From: Allacma fusca
Lineage: Eukaryota > Arthropoda > Collembola > Symphypleona > Sminthuridae
Assembly: GCA_947179485.1 (NCBI GenBank)
Contig: OX359246.1
Coordinates: forward strand, 16,492,001-16,556,000
Length of the DNA stretch: 64,000 nucleotides
Reading direction: 5' to 3'
Made by a program: the position numbers and the translations under genes. Of the stretch, positions 12,498-26,343 are shown in pieces. The stretch's first letter is position 1, and every line of letters starts with the position of its first letter. The notes under the pieces are model-generated. The model searched no databases, was not told the DNA's origin, and was given only the letters and a program-made list of their open reading frames with translations.

Positions 12498-12677
12498 TTG
12501 TTTCGCTTTAAGATTCCTCAAAAGATTTGCTCAGTGGTACTCATATTTATTCTTTTGTGAAATCTGTTCTGAGAATTTAATCCCCTTTGATTTTCCGGAA
12601 GCAAAAGATACAAAAATATAAAAATAACCGGACACGAAAAACTTCCACGAAGTTTTCATCCTAAGGGGAGTCTAAAC

Positions 12678-13298
12678 CAGTGTTCTCAGTTAGACAGCAT
12701 TACTTACTCTTCACTCATAATTTTGTCTCTCATGATATCCAGTACTTGCTTTTTACTTACTCACGAGATTCATGGTAACTATCTAACTTACTCACTACCC
12801 TCTCAAAATGTCGGAGTCGGAGTGTAATACTTACTCTTTACTTACTTATTCGCAAACATACGCTGATATCACTTACTCTTTACTTACTTTTGTCTGCGTA
12901 GTACTCAAGTAATACTTACTCATTTTCAAATATAATCCACATTGCTCCCATCTTTCGTAGTGTAGTCAACGACTCAAGTTTAAGGGGATTGAAACGTCGC
13001 AATTATTTAAAGGAATTGTTTGCCTGTGGCCTGTTTTATTACCTCCATAAGCCATATATAAGTCATGGATATTGTCGGAGAAAATTTTTTCTGTGATAGT
13101 TATTCCAGTAAAGAAGTGTTTACTTACTCAATACTTACTCTTTGATACTTTAAAGTTCGTCTTACTTACTCGTTACTTACATTACAATGGGGAATGAGTG
13201 TTTGTACTTACTCATTATTTACTTAAATATCGTACCTTTACAAAATTGCTTGCTCATTTTATGAAAAATTTGAGTAATGAGTAAAATTGAGAGCACTG
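12678..13298. mobile_element. hAT-like MITE filled with TTACTTACTC repeats
   Basis: 621-bp element with a perfect 8-bp target duplication GTCTAAAC (12,670-12,677 and 13,299-13,306). The inverted ends begin CAGTG(T/C)TCTCA. The interior is dominated by the degenerate motif (T)TACTTACTC. A related, inverted copy is cut by the right edge of the window. No coding capacity. The CAGTG ends and 8-bp duplication indicate the hAT superfamily. Confidence 0.88.
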
Positions 13299-15730
13299 GT
13301 CTAAACAGTTGGTTGACTCGAACGCTTCGAGATTTTGTGATACTGGCTGTTACTCGACACATGTCTTTAAATTGTTCTGTAGCATATTTATAATCAAATG
13401 GGTTGTCTATTAAGCCCAGGTTGACCTGTACAAATTATTTCGGCTATAAAATTGCCCATTGGGATAAATTAACAAGGAAATATGGAATTGACAATTGGTA
13501 CAAGCTATGTATGTTGGAGTTGAATGACTGTTAGGCTTACACCTCATCGTATGAGCTCGTTTGTTCCATGGATTGGTAGCCTTCGCATTTCATTTCTAAT
13601 AATTACTTTCTGGCGACTTCTACAATTATTTAATGAAAATGGCAAAACACTGAAAGCATACATTTATCTATATGTAAGACCAATTCGAAATGATTTATTC
13701 ATGTTTTAATTTTAAGGGAACACTTAGCTATCATTTGGCTTACACGGGAAATAAGTAATGCATATCAACTTACAGACAGCCGGAGTCAGTTTATCCAGTT
13801 CATTGTAACCTTGGTTATCCAGGTTTCCGGAACAAATAGAGTTGTTAAATTCTTTGATTCCACTTATACACCACCAATAATTCTCTCTGAGTAGGGTTGA
13901 TATATTTTTAAATGGAAATTAAACAAGTTTGCTAGACTTTGCTGGGCAGGACAGAGAGACGGGACCTGTTCGATAGCTCCAAGAAACCCCGTCTCTCAAA
14001 ATTTCATATAAACGATCGTTAAAGGATATTTGAGAATAAATTTGGCCGGGAACAGCTACATATTTTTAATACCCATAATTTTCAAACAATCTCGACTGTG
14101 TCTTCTCTTACAATTGGGAGCACATTCATGACATCATTCATTGAAACAAATTTGGAAAATCTGAAACAGAATTTTCTTCAAAACGGGAGGATCACATATT
14201 TTGTTTTTACTTCTTTTTACATGAATAAGAGTAGAAGAAAGATGATGTAAAACCCTGTACGTACATACATGAATATACATGCATGTGCGTATTTTAGCAA
14301 CTTTGGTCCTAAAATAGGGAACGTTGTTTTGTCCCTGATCTTGAGGCTGATTGAGAGACTTGAGCTATGTACACCTACTCTGCGCATTTTGTTCACAAGG
14401 ACCAAATACTACCGATTAAAAAAATCATCTGTGATTAGCACTACGTGCTAAGTCACCAGGGGACGAAGCCCCGGCGGAGTTGCAACAAGGGTTATTAACA
14501 GTAATGTGGTGTATACAAGGAAACATGTATTTAATTTCCCCCCGTACAGGTCACTTTTATATGTACTGGGCAAAGATGTTAACTGAGGCAAAAGAAAAAA
14601 ATGGTTTATACATGTGCTTCCTTTCATGTAGTATTATATTAAGTAAGCATATAGTAAATTGTGCAAAACGTTTCATATTCAATTTTAAAACACCATGTAC
14701 AAGTATTCCCTACCTCTACCGGTGGTTAGAACACAATTTAATGTAAGCAACAAATCCTACTGTAGGGTGACTACACTGATGTGGTAAGGATCTTTCGGGA
14801 ATGAATAGTGTGAAAGGCAATGTGAGATGAGAATTTTGGATTGGGGTAAAATGATGCAGTGAGATCGATGTATGTGACTCAATGCCAAAAATCAAAGGAG
14901 GAAAAGCTGTGTTTCTGTTCCGAATCCTAGGCAAAGAGTGATTTTAATTTTTAACGAAGTGCATAACCAACAAGTGAACAAATAATTTCAAGGCTAAAGG
15001 TGAATGACAATTTTTGGATAGCATTCATGAAGCAATGTAAGGGCTGGTGGTCAACCATTCACACAGATAATCAGATTAGGCCTAATTTACATAAATGATA
15101 CCTTTGAACCAACTTTTCATCTACAACTTGGATTTTTAGGAGCACTGTTTTTGACCAATTTTTGTAGCAAGCATATACATATATAAGTTTTGAGAACATA
15201 ATATTAAGATAGAGAAAGAGAAATAGACATGGGGATGCTCAGGCACTGAACACCTACATTAGATGGCGCAAGCTGTACTCCGCAATGTGAACACATATGT
15301 ATTACTATGAGTTTATTCGTGACCTCAATTAATTTTCTGAGGTCAAACGAATGACACGATGTCCTTCAAAAACAATAGGGTTCTTCCTGTTTGCATGATC
15401 TGTCCCTGTAAAAATTTTGTAGTGTGTATAGTGGTTCTGCAGATATCGTGCGGACAAGACAGCCTCTACAGACAGCCAGACAGCCAGACCTTCGCAATAG
15501 GGATCTCGCTTCGCTTCGCCTTTAAAAATTGTCTGTGATCAGCATTGCGTGCTGTACTAACAATAAGTGACAACGGTCCGAAGCGCCACATTGTGTTGTA
15601 ACAGCGAGCTAGTAGCTGTAATATCCTAATATGTGTATAGATGTATTTGCATACAAGTTTGCGTTAACTAACAAGCATTAAACGATGTATACATACCTGA
15701 AAAAACTAACATAAGCTCATCTATATGAAC

Positions 15731-15777
<47 letters not shown>

Positions 15778-16133
15778 TACATTGTTGGCATTATATTGAT
15801 CTAACAAGGAATTAAATTCACACGTATCCGTATTGTAGTAGTGAGACCAGGAACTCAACGTAATTAATTTAAATTATTACATCGAACATTTGGGGTTTAG
15901 CAAACTGCTCTTTTACAAATCAAGTGATAAGAGTATAGCGTTTTTATGCTCAACCAGGGATTTTTACCCCGGGGGTACAAAGTTATCGCTTCATTATGCC
16001 AACTAAAGTGTTATATAAGTACCAAATAGTAGAATACATTCAAAAAAAAATCATCTGTCGAATAAATACAGCTTACTACACTTTTTGAAAGTAAGATTTA
16101 TAATTTCCCGAAAAAGAAAGCGGTAATCATTGT
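13299..16133. other. intergenic with dispersed repeats, no gene seen
   Basis: AT-rich spacer. It contains two members of a dispersed repeat recognisable by a core like TCTGTGATCAGCAYTRCGTG (near 14,425 and 15,530); relatives occur near 28,030 and 44,397. It also holds a long TA dinucleotide run. No coding exon is supported. Confidence 0.45.
15732..15775. repeat. (TA)n microsatellite
   Basis: About 21 uninterrupted TA units. Confidence 0.95.
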
Positions 16134-16795
16134 TCACATTTCGTAGCAGCCAGAGAGCATTAAACCGTTGTGAAGGAATAATCCAGCCGGGTCCACGAAT
16201 TTCCAAAGAGGATTAAGGTAGGATAGGTCTATTGTCCGTAGGAACTGGATACAATTTGGATTAAAAGAACTACTGAGCAAAAAAGAGTTAACCTTGTTGG
16301 TCACATCATGCATTTGCTTGATCATGATTTGTGACAGGTTTGACACAAGACAAGAACTTGTGTTAGTAGTAATCAATTTAAGTGTAGAATGAAATATCAT
16401 TGCGTTCACAAAGCTTTAAATTGTATTTATCTCAAATGTCTAAGTGATCAACTTCAGATACGCGGGGTTGAGTGTCACACGTCGAGGACTAGAGACATAG
16501 TTTTACATTTCTATATACATACATTATTTACTATTTACATTTGCTCTCTGTGCAGAACACCATTATGACATTAAGTAAGTGGATCTTTTTACCCTTAAGA
16601 GGGAACTCTCTGTGAAAAGTAATATAAAAAGTCAAACATATTTGTTCGAATATTCTAGTTGTATTGTGAAGTGAAAATTCTTTTACGAACGGTTCGCTTA
16701 AACCACGAGTCTACAGTGCAAACTACAAGAACATGCCTTAAAACTATTTCAGAACATTGCAGATGTGTTTTAATGAGGGATCAAGACTTGAAAAG
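16134..16795. repeat. duplicated 3' flank of the second GR gene
   Basis: Counterpart of roughly 90-790 at the start of the window, collinear but diverged by indels. It holds no gene of its own. Confidence 0.6.
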
Positions 16796-18573
16796 CTAGA
16801 ATGTAGAAGTTGAGTTCAAGTTCACTTGCTGCCTTTCGGTCATTTTTAGTTGAAAAATAAAAATCACGTAGGTCATGGTTGTGCCCAGAGCCTTAAACAG
16901 TAAAGAAACAGTTTTCCAAAAAATTAGGTAAATAATTTATACCAAAACAAGTCACAAAAATCATCCAAAATATTTCACGTCCTTCCTTAAAAATTTATTC
17001 AAGGCTAAATTAACGTCTGAATCAAACACTTACAAGTAGGAATTTAAGTTTGTAGTAAAAAAAATGAAGTCCATAACTTGAAACTTACAGCTGGTAGCAG
17101 GGAATTATTTACGGAGAATAAGTTCATGGCAGTCATCTTCCATTTCCAATTAATAACCCACTCAGTAATCTCTCGCAGGAGAGTGCAATCCAGCTAAATC
17201 CAATTAAAAATTTTGAACTCTGAATCATATAAAAATTGTTTCTTAAACTATTTGTACTCGACAAGATATTTTTAATTTTAAAGAGATTCGTAATGATTTC
17301 AATAATTTAATTTAATCGATATTTATTACCACACATAATTCATAGTAGGGTGATCCTAAAAGCGAAAACCTGTACTCAATTTTAACAATTCATTAAAGCA
17401 CAATAAATTAAAACTTGCTTTATAATGGCTGCATCTTGGAATGGTCATCACTGTATTTTTCAAATCTTCGCGAACTTCCTTGATCTATGTAAGTTTTAAA
17501 CGGAGCAAACGTAAGCATGTGTTACACAGAGTCAATATGAACGTAATAAAAGGAATATTTCAAAACTGTAAAAGAATTCTTGTAATTATCAATACCTTTT
17601 TCTCCATAAAGTTTCCAAAGTATGCCAAAAATCCTACCCAAAAAACACAACCAATGGTTCCTGGGACGTTGCTCAGCGCCCGAATAGTGCTAAAAGAGTA
17701 GACCGCGGGAATGAAAGATATCACAGCGGTCAAAATAATAAAAAATATCAGGGGACCCGCCATCTGCTCGTAGCTCTCAAAAGCTCTCTTAAGCTTCTTA
17801 AACTTGGTGACAAATTTTTCGAGAAAGGTATCAACATCCCCCATCCAATCCCTATTCTCAATTTGATACTGACCCCAACAAGCCTTGAGCTCAAAGGCGA
17901 ACCCAATGTACAGGGATATCAAATGCGTTCCTAGCAATACCGTTATAGAGATGCCAAATGACATGGACAAGGTTATAAGACAATTCTGAAGCCAAAATGC
18001 AATCCGAATGATCCAGTCATTAGGTGGTAACCACGACATTTCAATAGACGATGAAACAGGTCCAAAAAAGCCAACAAGATTATAAACTCTTAGACTCTGG
18101 TGGGTAAAGTTCACGGCATTTGCGAATGCAAGGGCTAAGTAGCTATTATGCATGTATTTGCAAAATTTGCAATTGCTGTTCCTCCGCTCAAGTTCCAACG
18201 ACCCAAGGGTATTTATCAAATCTATTATGCGCTGACAAGTTACAATGGAAATGATACGGATGGATCCATCACCTATTATAAGGTAGAGAGCGCAGCTAGT
18301 CTCAGCTATAAGACCTGATAAACCGGATCCAAGGGAAGTTTCGGAATAGCTAACTAAACTGTTCACCGCAAAATCCAACATCAGAGCTGCATCAAATATC
18401 AAGAGCAGAACTGAAATTATTGTTACTGGATGGATCCAGGCGAATTTAAAATTGATGGATTTCTGAAAAGGCGTTTGGGCGGGAAAACAACCTCCAAACC
18501 ACGAGACAAACAGGGTAAAGCTCAAAAACCTTCCAGCCATTTTGCTAACCTTGTTTTTAAGGTTAAAACCCAT
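16796..18573 (-). CDS. gustatory receptor-like 7-TM protein (copy 2)
   Basis: Paralogue of the gene at 793-3393 with the same architecture: exons 18,573-17,596, 17,484-17,419, 17,193-17,089 and 16,891-16,796, all phase 0, 414 residues. The ATG at 18,573 is preferred over an in-frame ATG five codons upstream because it gives exactly the length of copy 1. The C-terminus carries TYVIFIFQL (GR TM7 motif TYhhhhhQF). The loop around DWMGDVDTFLEKFVTKFKKL is almost unchanged between copies. Exon 2 uses a GC donor (TATAAA|GCAAGT) where copy 1 has GTAAGT. Intron 2 lacks the MITE present in copy 1. Intact and probably functional; ligand unknown. Confidence 0.9.
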
Positions 18574-19507
18574 TTTTAAAATTTTCAAAATGTATTAATA
18601 CTGTAAAAGATAATACATTTGATCTGTGAGGCTACAGTTTCATTGCGGGTATGGCAAAATTTGGGAGACAATTTAAGTGAATTCATTATGTTTAGCGTGA
18701 CAAAAGGTCTGGTAATCATTCGTGTTGTTTACCTTGTAGTTAAGGCTGGGAGGAGCAGCAATGGAAATTATGTGGTTACCATGTTAGCATGTATAAAATT
18801 TTTTTGGAGAGGTAATTTCAGCTAAATTGTTATAATTTTGTGCTTAAATTGTTATTGGACACCAGGGGTAGCATTATCTCAAGATGTTTACTAATCATTC
18901 AGGGAAAGCATATGAACTTATGTACATAACATTTCGCGGATGGCAAATTATTTTCAGACGGTACTTCAAAACCAATTTACGCGGTTCCCTTCAATAGTCT
19001 CACTACATTTTTATTTGCACCTTATAAGGGTCAACAAACTATAATTAAGTTCGATAAACCGAAAGATGATAAACAATATTTGTTTAAACATCGATGATTT
19101 TAATTATGCCATTCTCGTCTAAAATATTGGGGAAAAAATTTGGAGAAAGAAACATATATTTCTCAATAGTTTAATACTTGCACTCACAAGTATGTAGTTT
19201 TCATGTTGAACGTGTGCAATAACCTTTGACCTCTTCAGACATCAGTTGATTCGCTGGTTGTTAGGAATCCACACTATTGTTATTATATGTTATAATAAAG
19301 TACACACAGAATCCGTAAGCTAAACTTCGCTGATTCGACAAGATAGGATGTTCTTAGGGAATTCTGTTCAATTATGTGGAAGGAATACATTCCGCACTAA
19401 ATAGATACTCGGATAAATTTTTCCGTTCATTAAATTCCGGGGCTCAGTCATAAAAATGTATAATTTGGGCCAGTAGCCTTGAAGAAATGAATAAATTGAA
19501 CGCAAAA
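18574..19507. other. intergenic, no gene seen
   Basis: Upstream flank of GR copy 2. Its first ~100 bp resembles the region just upstream of copy 1. No coding exon is seen. Confidence 0.4.
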
Positions 19508-19515
19508 GCCGAAAC

Positions 19516-20149
19516 GGAGTTCAGAGCTAATCCCGCCGCGACAATCCCGATAGTATTATTCCCGCGAACAGTATTCCGCTGTCAATTTGACCGATATATA
19601 CAATCCCGCTCACGATAATCCCGACAACTAATGAGATAATCCCGCCATACAATGAAACAGAATTTAATGAATATAAATTATTGTTGCTATAACAACCGTG
19701 AAAATACAACAGTTTATCACTCAGTATCAAAATTAATAAACTTATGCATTCATAAATTCAAGCAGAAGCAAACTTCATTGGCTACAATGCTACAACGAGA
19801 ACGGCAGTCATCAAATCAATGCATGCATGTGTCTTCTCTTTTATTATGAACATAGTGTAGCGGAGCAGCTACATACACATGTCACAATTCACAATATAGG
19901 TACATATCAAAACAGCCAGTCTGTCAACAGTACACAGCTTGTTGTCAAGGAGATGGATACTATTAAATAATAGGAGCATACAATTATTGTTTACTGAAGT
20001 TAATACAATAAAACTTGGTTCGGGAATATCGTCAGCGGGGTTATGGTTGGCGGGATTAAATACTATTGAGATCGGGATTAAATCATCGGGGTTGCTTCGG
20101 CGGAGTTATCACTGGCGGGATTGTCGAGGCGGGATTAGCTCTGGACACG
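19516..20149. mobile_element. fold-back MITE with AATCCCGCC repeats, hAT-like duplication
   Basis: 634-bp element flanked by a perfect 8-bp repeat GCCGAAAC (19,508-19,515 and 20,150-20,157). The ends are inverted repeats sharing AGAGCTAATCCCGCC then CGACAATCCCG. The motif AATCCCG(C) on the left and its complement CGGGATTA on the right recur through both arms. Non-coding. The 8-bp duplication suggests hAT; the terminal bases are less typical. Confidence 0.78.
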
Positions 20150-20157
20150 GCCGAAAC

Positions 20158-21172
20158 TGCATCGGGGTTCTTCTCAACTTTTCCGTGAAGGAGTAAAAGT
20201 TGAATAAACCCTACGAAGCAAAGATTATTTTTGTAAATGTAAACCTGGGGCAACGTGTGATTTCTTCAATGAATGTGGGAATCTCAACAAAGTCAATCAA
20301 TAAAATTACCTACCTGAATGAAATCATAAGCGACTTAAAAGTTTCTGTTGGATCACTGCACGAACCGGGAAAACACCTGAATGTGTTTGAACTCTCGTTA
20401 ATTTAAACCAGTGAGGATATTTGCCAACTTGAAAAACCGAGAATTTTCTGAATCCGAAATTTCTCAAGAACGAAACCGAAGTAACCGACTGGCACGAAAC
20501 AATACTTCTGGTGCTGAAAGATACGATGCATGACACTGAAGGACGCGAGAAATCCTGTGGTCGTAACACATGTTGCTCGTTTTCTTTTCAGCAACCAACA
20601 GTTGTTCAAATGTTAATGTACGTATAATGATTTTGGTAATATGCGTGGAAAATTAATCTTGTCAACAAAATAATACCAGAAATTAAAATTATAATATGTA
20701 GTTCAGATACGTGTTATTGGTCACAGGTATGTACAAACGGTTTAGCTCATTACATTGGGTGCTGATCACAGTAATGGTCGGAAAGATTTCACCCCAAATG
20801 TAAAATTTCAAAAATGTTTTATATGCACGCCGGAGGATTAGTTCACGCACAAAAAGTTAATGCTTTTTTCTCTTGGCCCCTCAAATACATACATACATCA
20901 GTTGGGTGACGTTATATTGAATGGCATATGTCAGTTGGAGTATATTAAGTGGTACATCCCAGTTGGATGGTATATTAGGTTGTACCTGATTTCTGCCCTG
21001 GTACGTAGAACACGGGCTTTAATTATGCTCATTCTTGTCAAAAAGAATTGGTGATCGGATTTAGAAATGCAGAAAAGGAACACCCATTTTTTATATTTTG
21101 TTACTTGCACAAACATTTGTTTTTATATCCACGTGTGTCTATAAATATAATTGTAACTGATTAAACAAGCTA
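20158..21172. other. intergenic, no gene seen
   Basis: Mixed sequence downstream of the next GR gene. Short frames on both strands (for example 20,200-20,406) have no motif or splice support. Confidence 0.4.
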
Positions 21173-22698
21173 TCAAAACGAAATCTTACTCTCCGCAGCC
21201 TGAAGTTGAACGATGAAAATTATATAGGTGATAACCGAGCTTATGATCTGAAAACGTTTGAATAAATGTTATTTATATGTTTTGGCATAAAGTATAAATA
21301 TATTTCAACTGTCTGATTTTGAATTTTATCTTACCACATTAAATAAGCTATGATTAAGATCCAAAATTCCTTTTGCCGTCAGTTTAAAATTCCAGTTCAG
21401 AAACCAATTAGTTAATTCAACTTGCTATTTTAAAAAATTGGAGCTTGAATATTGTATTACATTTGATGCATAATTATCTTTAATAATAATATTATAAATA
21501 TTACTTGCACCGAAACGAAGCTTGTTGAATCGACCCTGACAACAGAACTCCGTATTTGCTGTTTTACTTTACTGACCTACAGAAATTTAAAAAAATTGAA
21601 AACATCAAATTAATTTAAGCGCATATTTTTAGGGCAAAACAGTTCAAATCAGAGTATCATGTATACATTTCCTCAGTACAGAGTATTTCAGTAATTGCAT
21701 CCCGGTCAGGGCGAAGAACTTGTTCTAAAACTTAGGAAAAAGATTCGTGCAGAATGTTCGGAACTTACCGCAGTTTCGACGCAATGTCCCAAACTAGGTA
21801 AAATAAAAATTAATCCAACGTATCCCACAGCGCCAGCTACCCCATAGTCCAGATCGTGAAACCGAAAAGCACAAAAATAGACAGCTAGGAGAAGTTGTTG
21901 CGCCAAAATTATAATGAATGAATTGAGACCAGTGATTTCGTTGAATGAGTTCACAGATTGGATGATCAACTCAAACATTTTCACTAAATCCTCAATTTGA
22001 ATACAAGTGGTTGCCTGGGTTTGTCGCGTGTATTGGAGTAAAACATCACCGAAAGCGTTATAAATCCCCATCAGACTCATGCTTAAATTGATATATAAGC
22101 TTAGAGCAAAATTAATACTTGTGTATGCCAGTACATACGTAATTCCATAAGCAAGGTATATTCCAGTGTTATTTGTACCAAAGAAGACAGATTTTAAACA
22201 TTTATTTGAATTAAAGTAATACATCTCACTTTTCACTACGCTGTAAAATAACAAGCAAGCCGAAAAAATGTGAATAGAGGAGTATACAAAAAACGCTTTC
22301 GGGCGCCTCCGGTACATTTTATCAAAATATGGGGTACTCCAAAGGAGATCTAGATTCTTTAGCAGCTTAGCGGTTTCCTTGCAGTAGTACATCATATTAA
22401 TTCTAATTGAAATGCTGATCACAAATGGGCTGAATAGATAAGCCGAATCCAATATGGCTAAGGAAACTGGCTTCATCGAATTTCCTGTTGATTCAACGGG
22501 GAAATTATCCCATTTGTTATGGACAATGTAGTCCACAAAAATCATAACGATGTAGAGAAGTGTTGAAAGTGAATAAAGAAAACTGATACTCAATATCTGG
22601 AAAGTGTACGGACGGAACGGAGATTTAAGAGGTAATGCCCCTATCACACAGCCTAACAGGGCTACTAAGCGAGTCCCCAAATTATGAACCTGTATCAT
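21173..22698 (-). CDS. gustatory receptor-like 7-TM protein, subfamily 2 copy A
   Basis: Four phase-0 exons: 22,698-21,769, 21,576-21,505, 21,424-21,335 and 21,247-21,173, giving 388 residues with canonical donors and acceptors. The ATG at 22,698 begins MIQVHNLG; codons before it lack an ATG. Exon 1 carries most TM helices and a conserved GNSMKPVSLAILDS segment; LKNLDLLWSTPYF follows the third helix. The last exon ends with TYIIFIVQLQ, the GR TM7 signature. Exon sizes 72/90 for the middle exons are shared with the two relatives at 24.6-26.3 and 54.2-58.5 kb, which shows a tandem/dispersed duplication series. Protein role: contact chemosensation (family knowledge). Confidence 0.9.
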
Positions 22699-24618
22699 AT
22701 TCAGTTTCAATGTTAAAGTTCAGTTTTTCCAGTGATCCGTCGGAAGGATGCCTGTAGACTAATGAATCTATAATTTGGAAATAAAATTACGAACACGTAT
22801 GTAATTGGGAGCGTCAGTTATAGATTATCGTTTCCTTAATTGTTTGAATTTTTTTGCTATTAATAAATGGAACAATAATTGCTAATAATTAGTACAAATA
22901 TAAAGTTTTTATAACGACAATGAGATGAAACAATAGTCTAGACATATTTGAAAAGATTTTGTCACAGCTTTTAACAATTGTTTGGCTCACTTACAAAGGT
23001 TTTAATTTAAATCCGATGAAACAATGGAATTTATTTATTATTTTTATTAGCAATACATTTTGTCAGAGAATTTAAGAGTTGTTTCTAGTATGTACGTGTA
23101 AACAAACTTAACTTGTCAAATACCCTCATGTGCTGCACGTCATTAGACACCGGCATTAGAGACTTGAAATTATCTCTTATTTATCTTCCTGCACAGCCAA
23201 GATAATTAAATTTTATTGAATGAAAATTTAAATTGCTCAGGGTTACAGAGAAAATTCATTGTTAAATAAACTGCTCTTTAATAAATAAACTAATTATTAA
23301 AGAATAGCGCTTTTATGTAAGCTCTTATTTGTAAGTGGGAGAGGCGAAAGAGTTTGCTCATATTTGCCGAACGGAATAAAGAGATGAAGGTTTCTTACCC
23401 CTCAACAATTCTACTTTAAGCGCCGCTCGGACTGTCAAACTCAGAAAGTAATTCTTGCATCCTTGTGTTTACAATGTTATGATAAGATAACCCCGCTTGA
23501 AGCTATTTCGTATTGAAATTGAGTTAGCCCTATGTCAAATAATGGTCTTTCGTAAACGGTAAATGTGTTTAAAGCAAAACTAAGGTACGGCACCGTTTTT
23601 GAGTACAGGTAAAGGTCCAGGTACAAACTGGGTACAGTAATTATGTGCCCAGACTGTCTGAGTAGTGTGTTGGTAAAATACATACTAATGTGTTTCCAAA
23701 CTTTCGGACCGAATTTCGTCCTTAGATACGCGAGCAAATGTCGTGGAAAAGTTAAGATCTGAAATCTGGGGTATGCATGGTTATAGGTTATCGAAAGTTT
23801 GTACAAATATTCAGTTGTCAGCAGGCACCATCACCAGCTACATACCTATTATGATCATGATCAATTTATATGAGATATATAATCGTTTGGCTTATTCAAA
23901 GATGCGACATATTTAATCGTCTTGCATTAGTGATAACACCTGGTTTAACCCTATGCTCACGGAATTTACATGTGGAATTTTGAGCAGCGCAGACGTATGT
24001 ATATTGCAATAAGAAATTTTTCAAAATGGTTTTGAGAGAAGAGAGATATTTGGGGCTAAAAACGAAGTGCCGTTTTAAGAACACTTTTAATAAATATCTA
24101 TTTTTTAACAAACGATAAGTAAAGCAAAACTTTAGTAATGCTATTCTAAAAACCTAGCTCAGAGACATGAACAATATGACTTCAAATAGACAAATTTTAT
24201 TAGGACTTGATGATTTGCGTACAGCAGAGCCCTTATTTTACAGTGCAGTCCTGATGTTATTTCACGATATTTCACAGCCTATAACAGTCATTCCAAGTTA
24301 AATCAATTTCACTCACGAAGATCTAAGCAAAAATAAGCTTCAAATCTATGTTTGCAAATCGTTAAGCAATATTAAAACATCCACAGAAAAGCTGCCTAAT
24401 GTATTCGAAGACAGTGTTTCGGATTTAATTGTGTGTTCATTCTCGTCCAAAAGAATTGGTGATCAAAAGAACTGCAGAAAAGAACAATCCAATGTTGAAT
24501 ATATAGTTTGTTACTTGCACGAACGTATGATTTCTACTTATGTATGTCTATAATAAAGTTGTATAAAGTTGTTATTATAATATAATAAACCGTAAGGAAA
24601 CAGGGGACCATGCAGTCA
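22699..24618. other. intergenic, duplicated upstream flank
   Basis: No gene seen. About 22,900-23,300 resembles 26,480-26,880 and more weakly 58,600-58,850, so the upstream regions were duplicated with the receptor genes. Around 23,580-23,640 a short patch of GGTAC-type repeats resembles the element at 28,346-29,230. Confidence 0.5.
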
Positions 24619-26343
24619 TCAAAACGAACTTTTATTATTCTCTGCAGCCTGGAGTTGAACCATGAAGATTATAATGGTGATCACCGTGCTTATGATCTTA
24701 AAAATATTTTGTAAACAAATTTTCTACATAAAAAAACTTATTGTATGTGAATAAATTTGAATGAACTTACCACATTAAATAAGCGATGATTAAGATCAAA
24801 CATTCCTTTGGCTGTCAGTTTAAAATTCCAATCCAGAAACCAATTTATTAATTCGGTTTGCTGTTTTTAAAAACCGAAAGTTAAATATTGTAAAGCATTA
24901 TATTTATTTTCTTTTGCTAAATGAATTTTAAGTATTACTTGCACCGAGACACAGCTTGTTGCATCGACCCTGACAAGAGAACTTCGTATTTGCTGTTTTA
25001 CGTTACTGGCCTACAGAAATTAAAAAAAAAAAAGAAAACATCAAACTAATTTAAGAACAGATTTTCAGGGTAAAACAGTTCAAACCAGAGTATCATGTAT
25101 AAATTTAATTTTTCCTCAGTAAAGAGTATTTTAGTAATTTTGTCCCGGTAAAATATGAAAACATTGAATTAATTTAAGCAAGAGTCAATAACGGGTTTCC
25201 AGGGCAAAAGAAGCTTCCAACAGGGTATTATATAGGTTTCATTTTTTCTTTATAATGGATTGGATTCTTGCAATTCTTGCATTTTACATAAACCCTGGGT
25301 TTAGCTTGTGGTTTTCTACAAAATTCCTTCGGTTCATCATACCTCGGACGTTAGCTATCTGTTAGTATGCAAATGCTTAAGGAACATTACAAGATTTGAA
25401 CTTACCACGGTTTCTACGTATTCTCCCATATTAGGCAAAAGTAAAACTAATCCAATGTATCCAACAGCTCCAACAACTCCATTGTCCAGATCATAGAACC
25501 GGAAAGCACAAACATATGCTGCCAGGAGAAGTTGTTGCATCAGAATTATCATAAATGAATTTAAACCGGTAATTTCGTTGAATGAACTCACAGATTTGAC
25601 AATTATTTCAAACATTTTTGCTAAATCTTCAATCTGAATACAAGTTTGTGGCTGGTGTCTTTGTGTATATTCTTTCAAAATATCGCCCACAGCACAATAA
25701 ATCCCCACAAGACTCATGCCTACAATAACATGAAAGCTTATTGCAAAATTAATACTCGCGTGTGACAATAGGTAACTCCATAAGCCAGAAATATTCCGGT
25801 GTCATTTGAATCGAAGAAGTCAGATTTTAAATATTTATTCGTACTGAAGTAATGCATCTCACTTCTTACTACGCTGTAAAGTAACAAGCAAGCTGAAACA
25901 ATGTGCAAGGAGGTGTATACAAACAATGCTTTCGGGCGGTTTTGAATGAATTTATCAAAAATTGGGGCACTCCAAAGAAGATCTAGGTTCCGAAAGAGCT
26001 CCGCGATTTCCTTGCAGTAGTACATTATATTGATTCTAACTGAAATGCTAATCACCACAGGGAAGAATAAATAAATCGAGTCCAAAATTGTCAATGAAAC
26101 TGGCTTCATTGAATTTCCAGTTGATGCAACGTACAAATGATCCAAATTGTTATGAGCAAAGAAATCCTTGCTAAGCAAGATGATGTAGAGGAGTGCTAAA
26201 AGGGAATAAAGAAAACTAAAACTCAATAACTTGAAATTGTACGGTCGGAACGGTGATTTGAGAGGTAAAACCCCTATTGCACAGCCATTGAGGGCTAACA
26301 ATTGATTCCCCAGATTGTGAACATGTCTCATTGTCAGTTGCAT
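24619..26343 (-). pseudogene. gustatory receptor-like, subfamily 2 copy B, frameshifted
   Basis: Exons 26,343-25,406, 25,010-24,939, 24,860-24,771 and 24,696-24,619 keep all splice sites and, apart from one lesion, the reading frame. After LAYGVTY (near 25,768) four bases are missing relative to copy A at the equivalent of TYVLAYTSINFA, which throws exon 1 out of frame; the frame recovers as LSHASINFAIS. The TM7 motif is TIIIFMVQLQ, with I in place of the usual Y. With a single lesion this is a very young pseudogene, a segregating null allele or a sequencing error. Coding potential would otherwise be about 390 residues. Confidence 0.85.

Noticed and set aside
19527-20196. Ile/Gly/Ser-rich frames on both strands
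   Set aside because: Translation of the AATCCCG repeat arms of a fold-back element.
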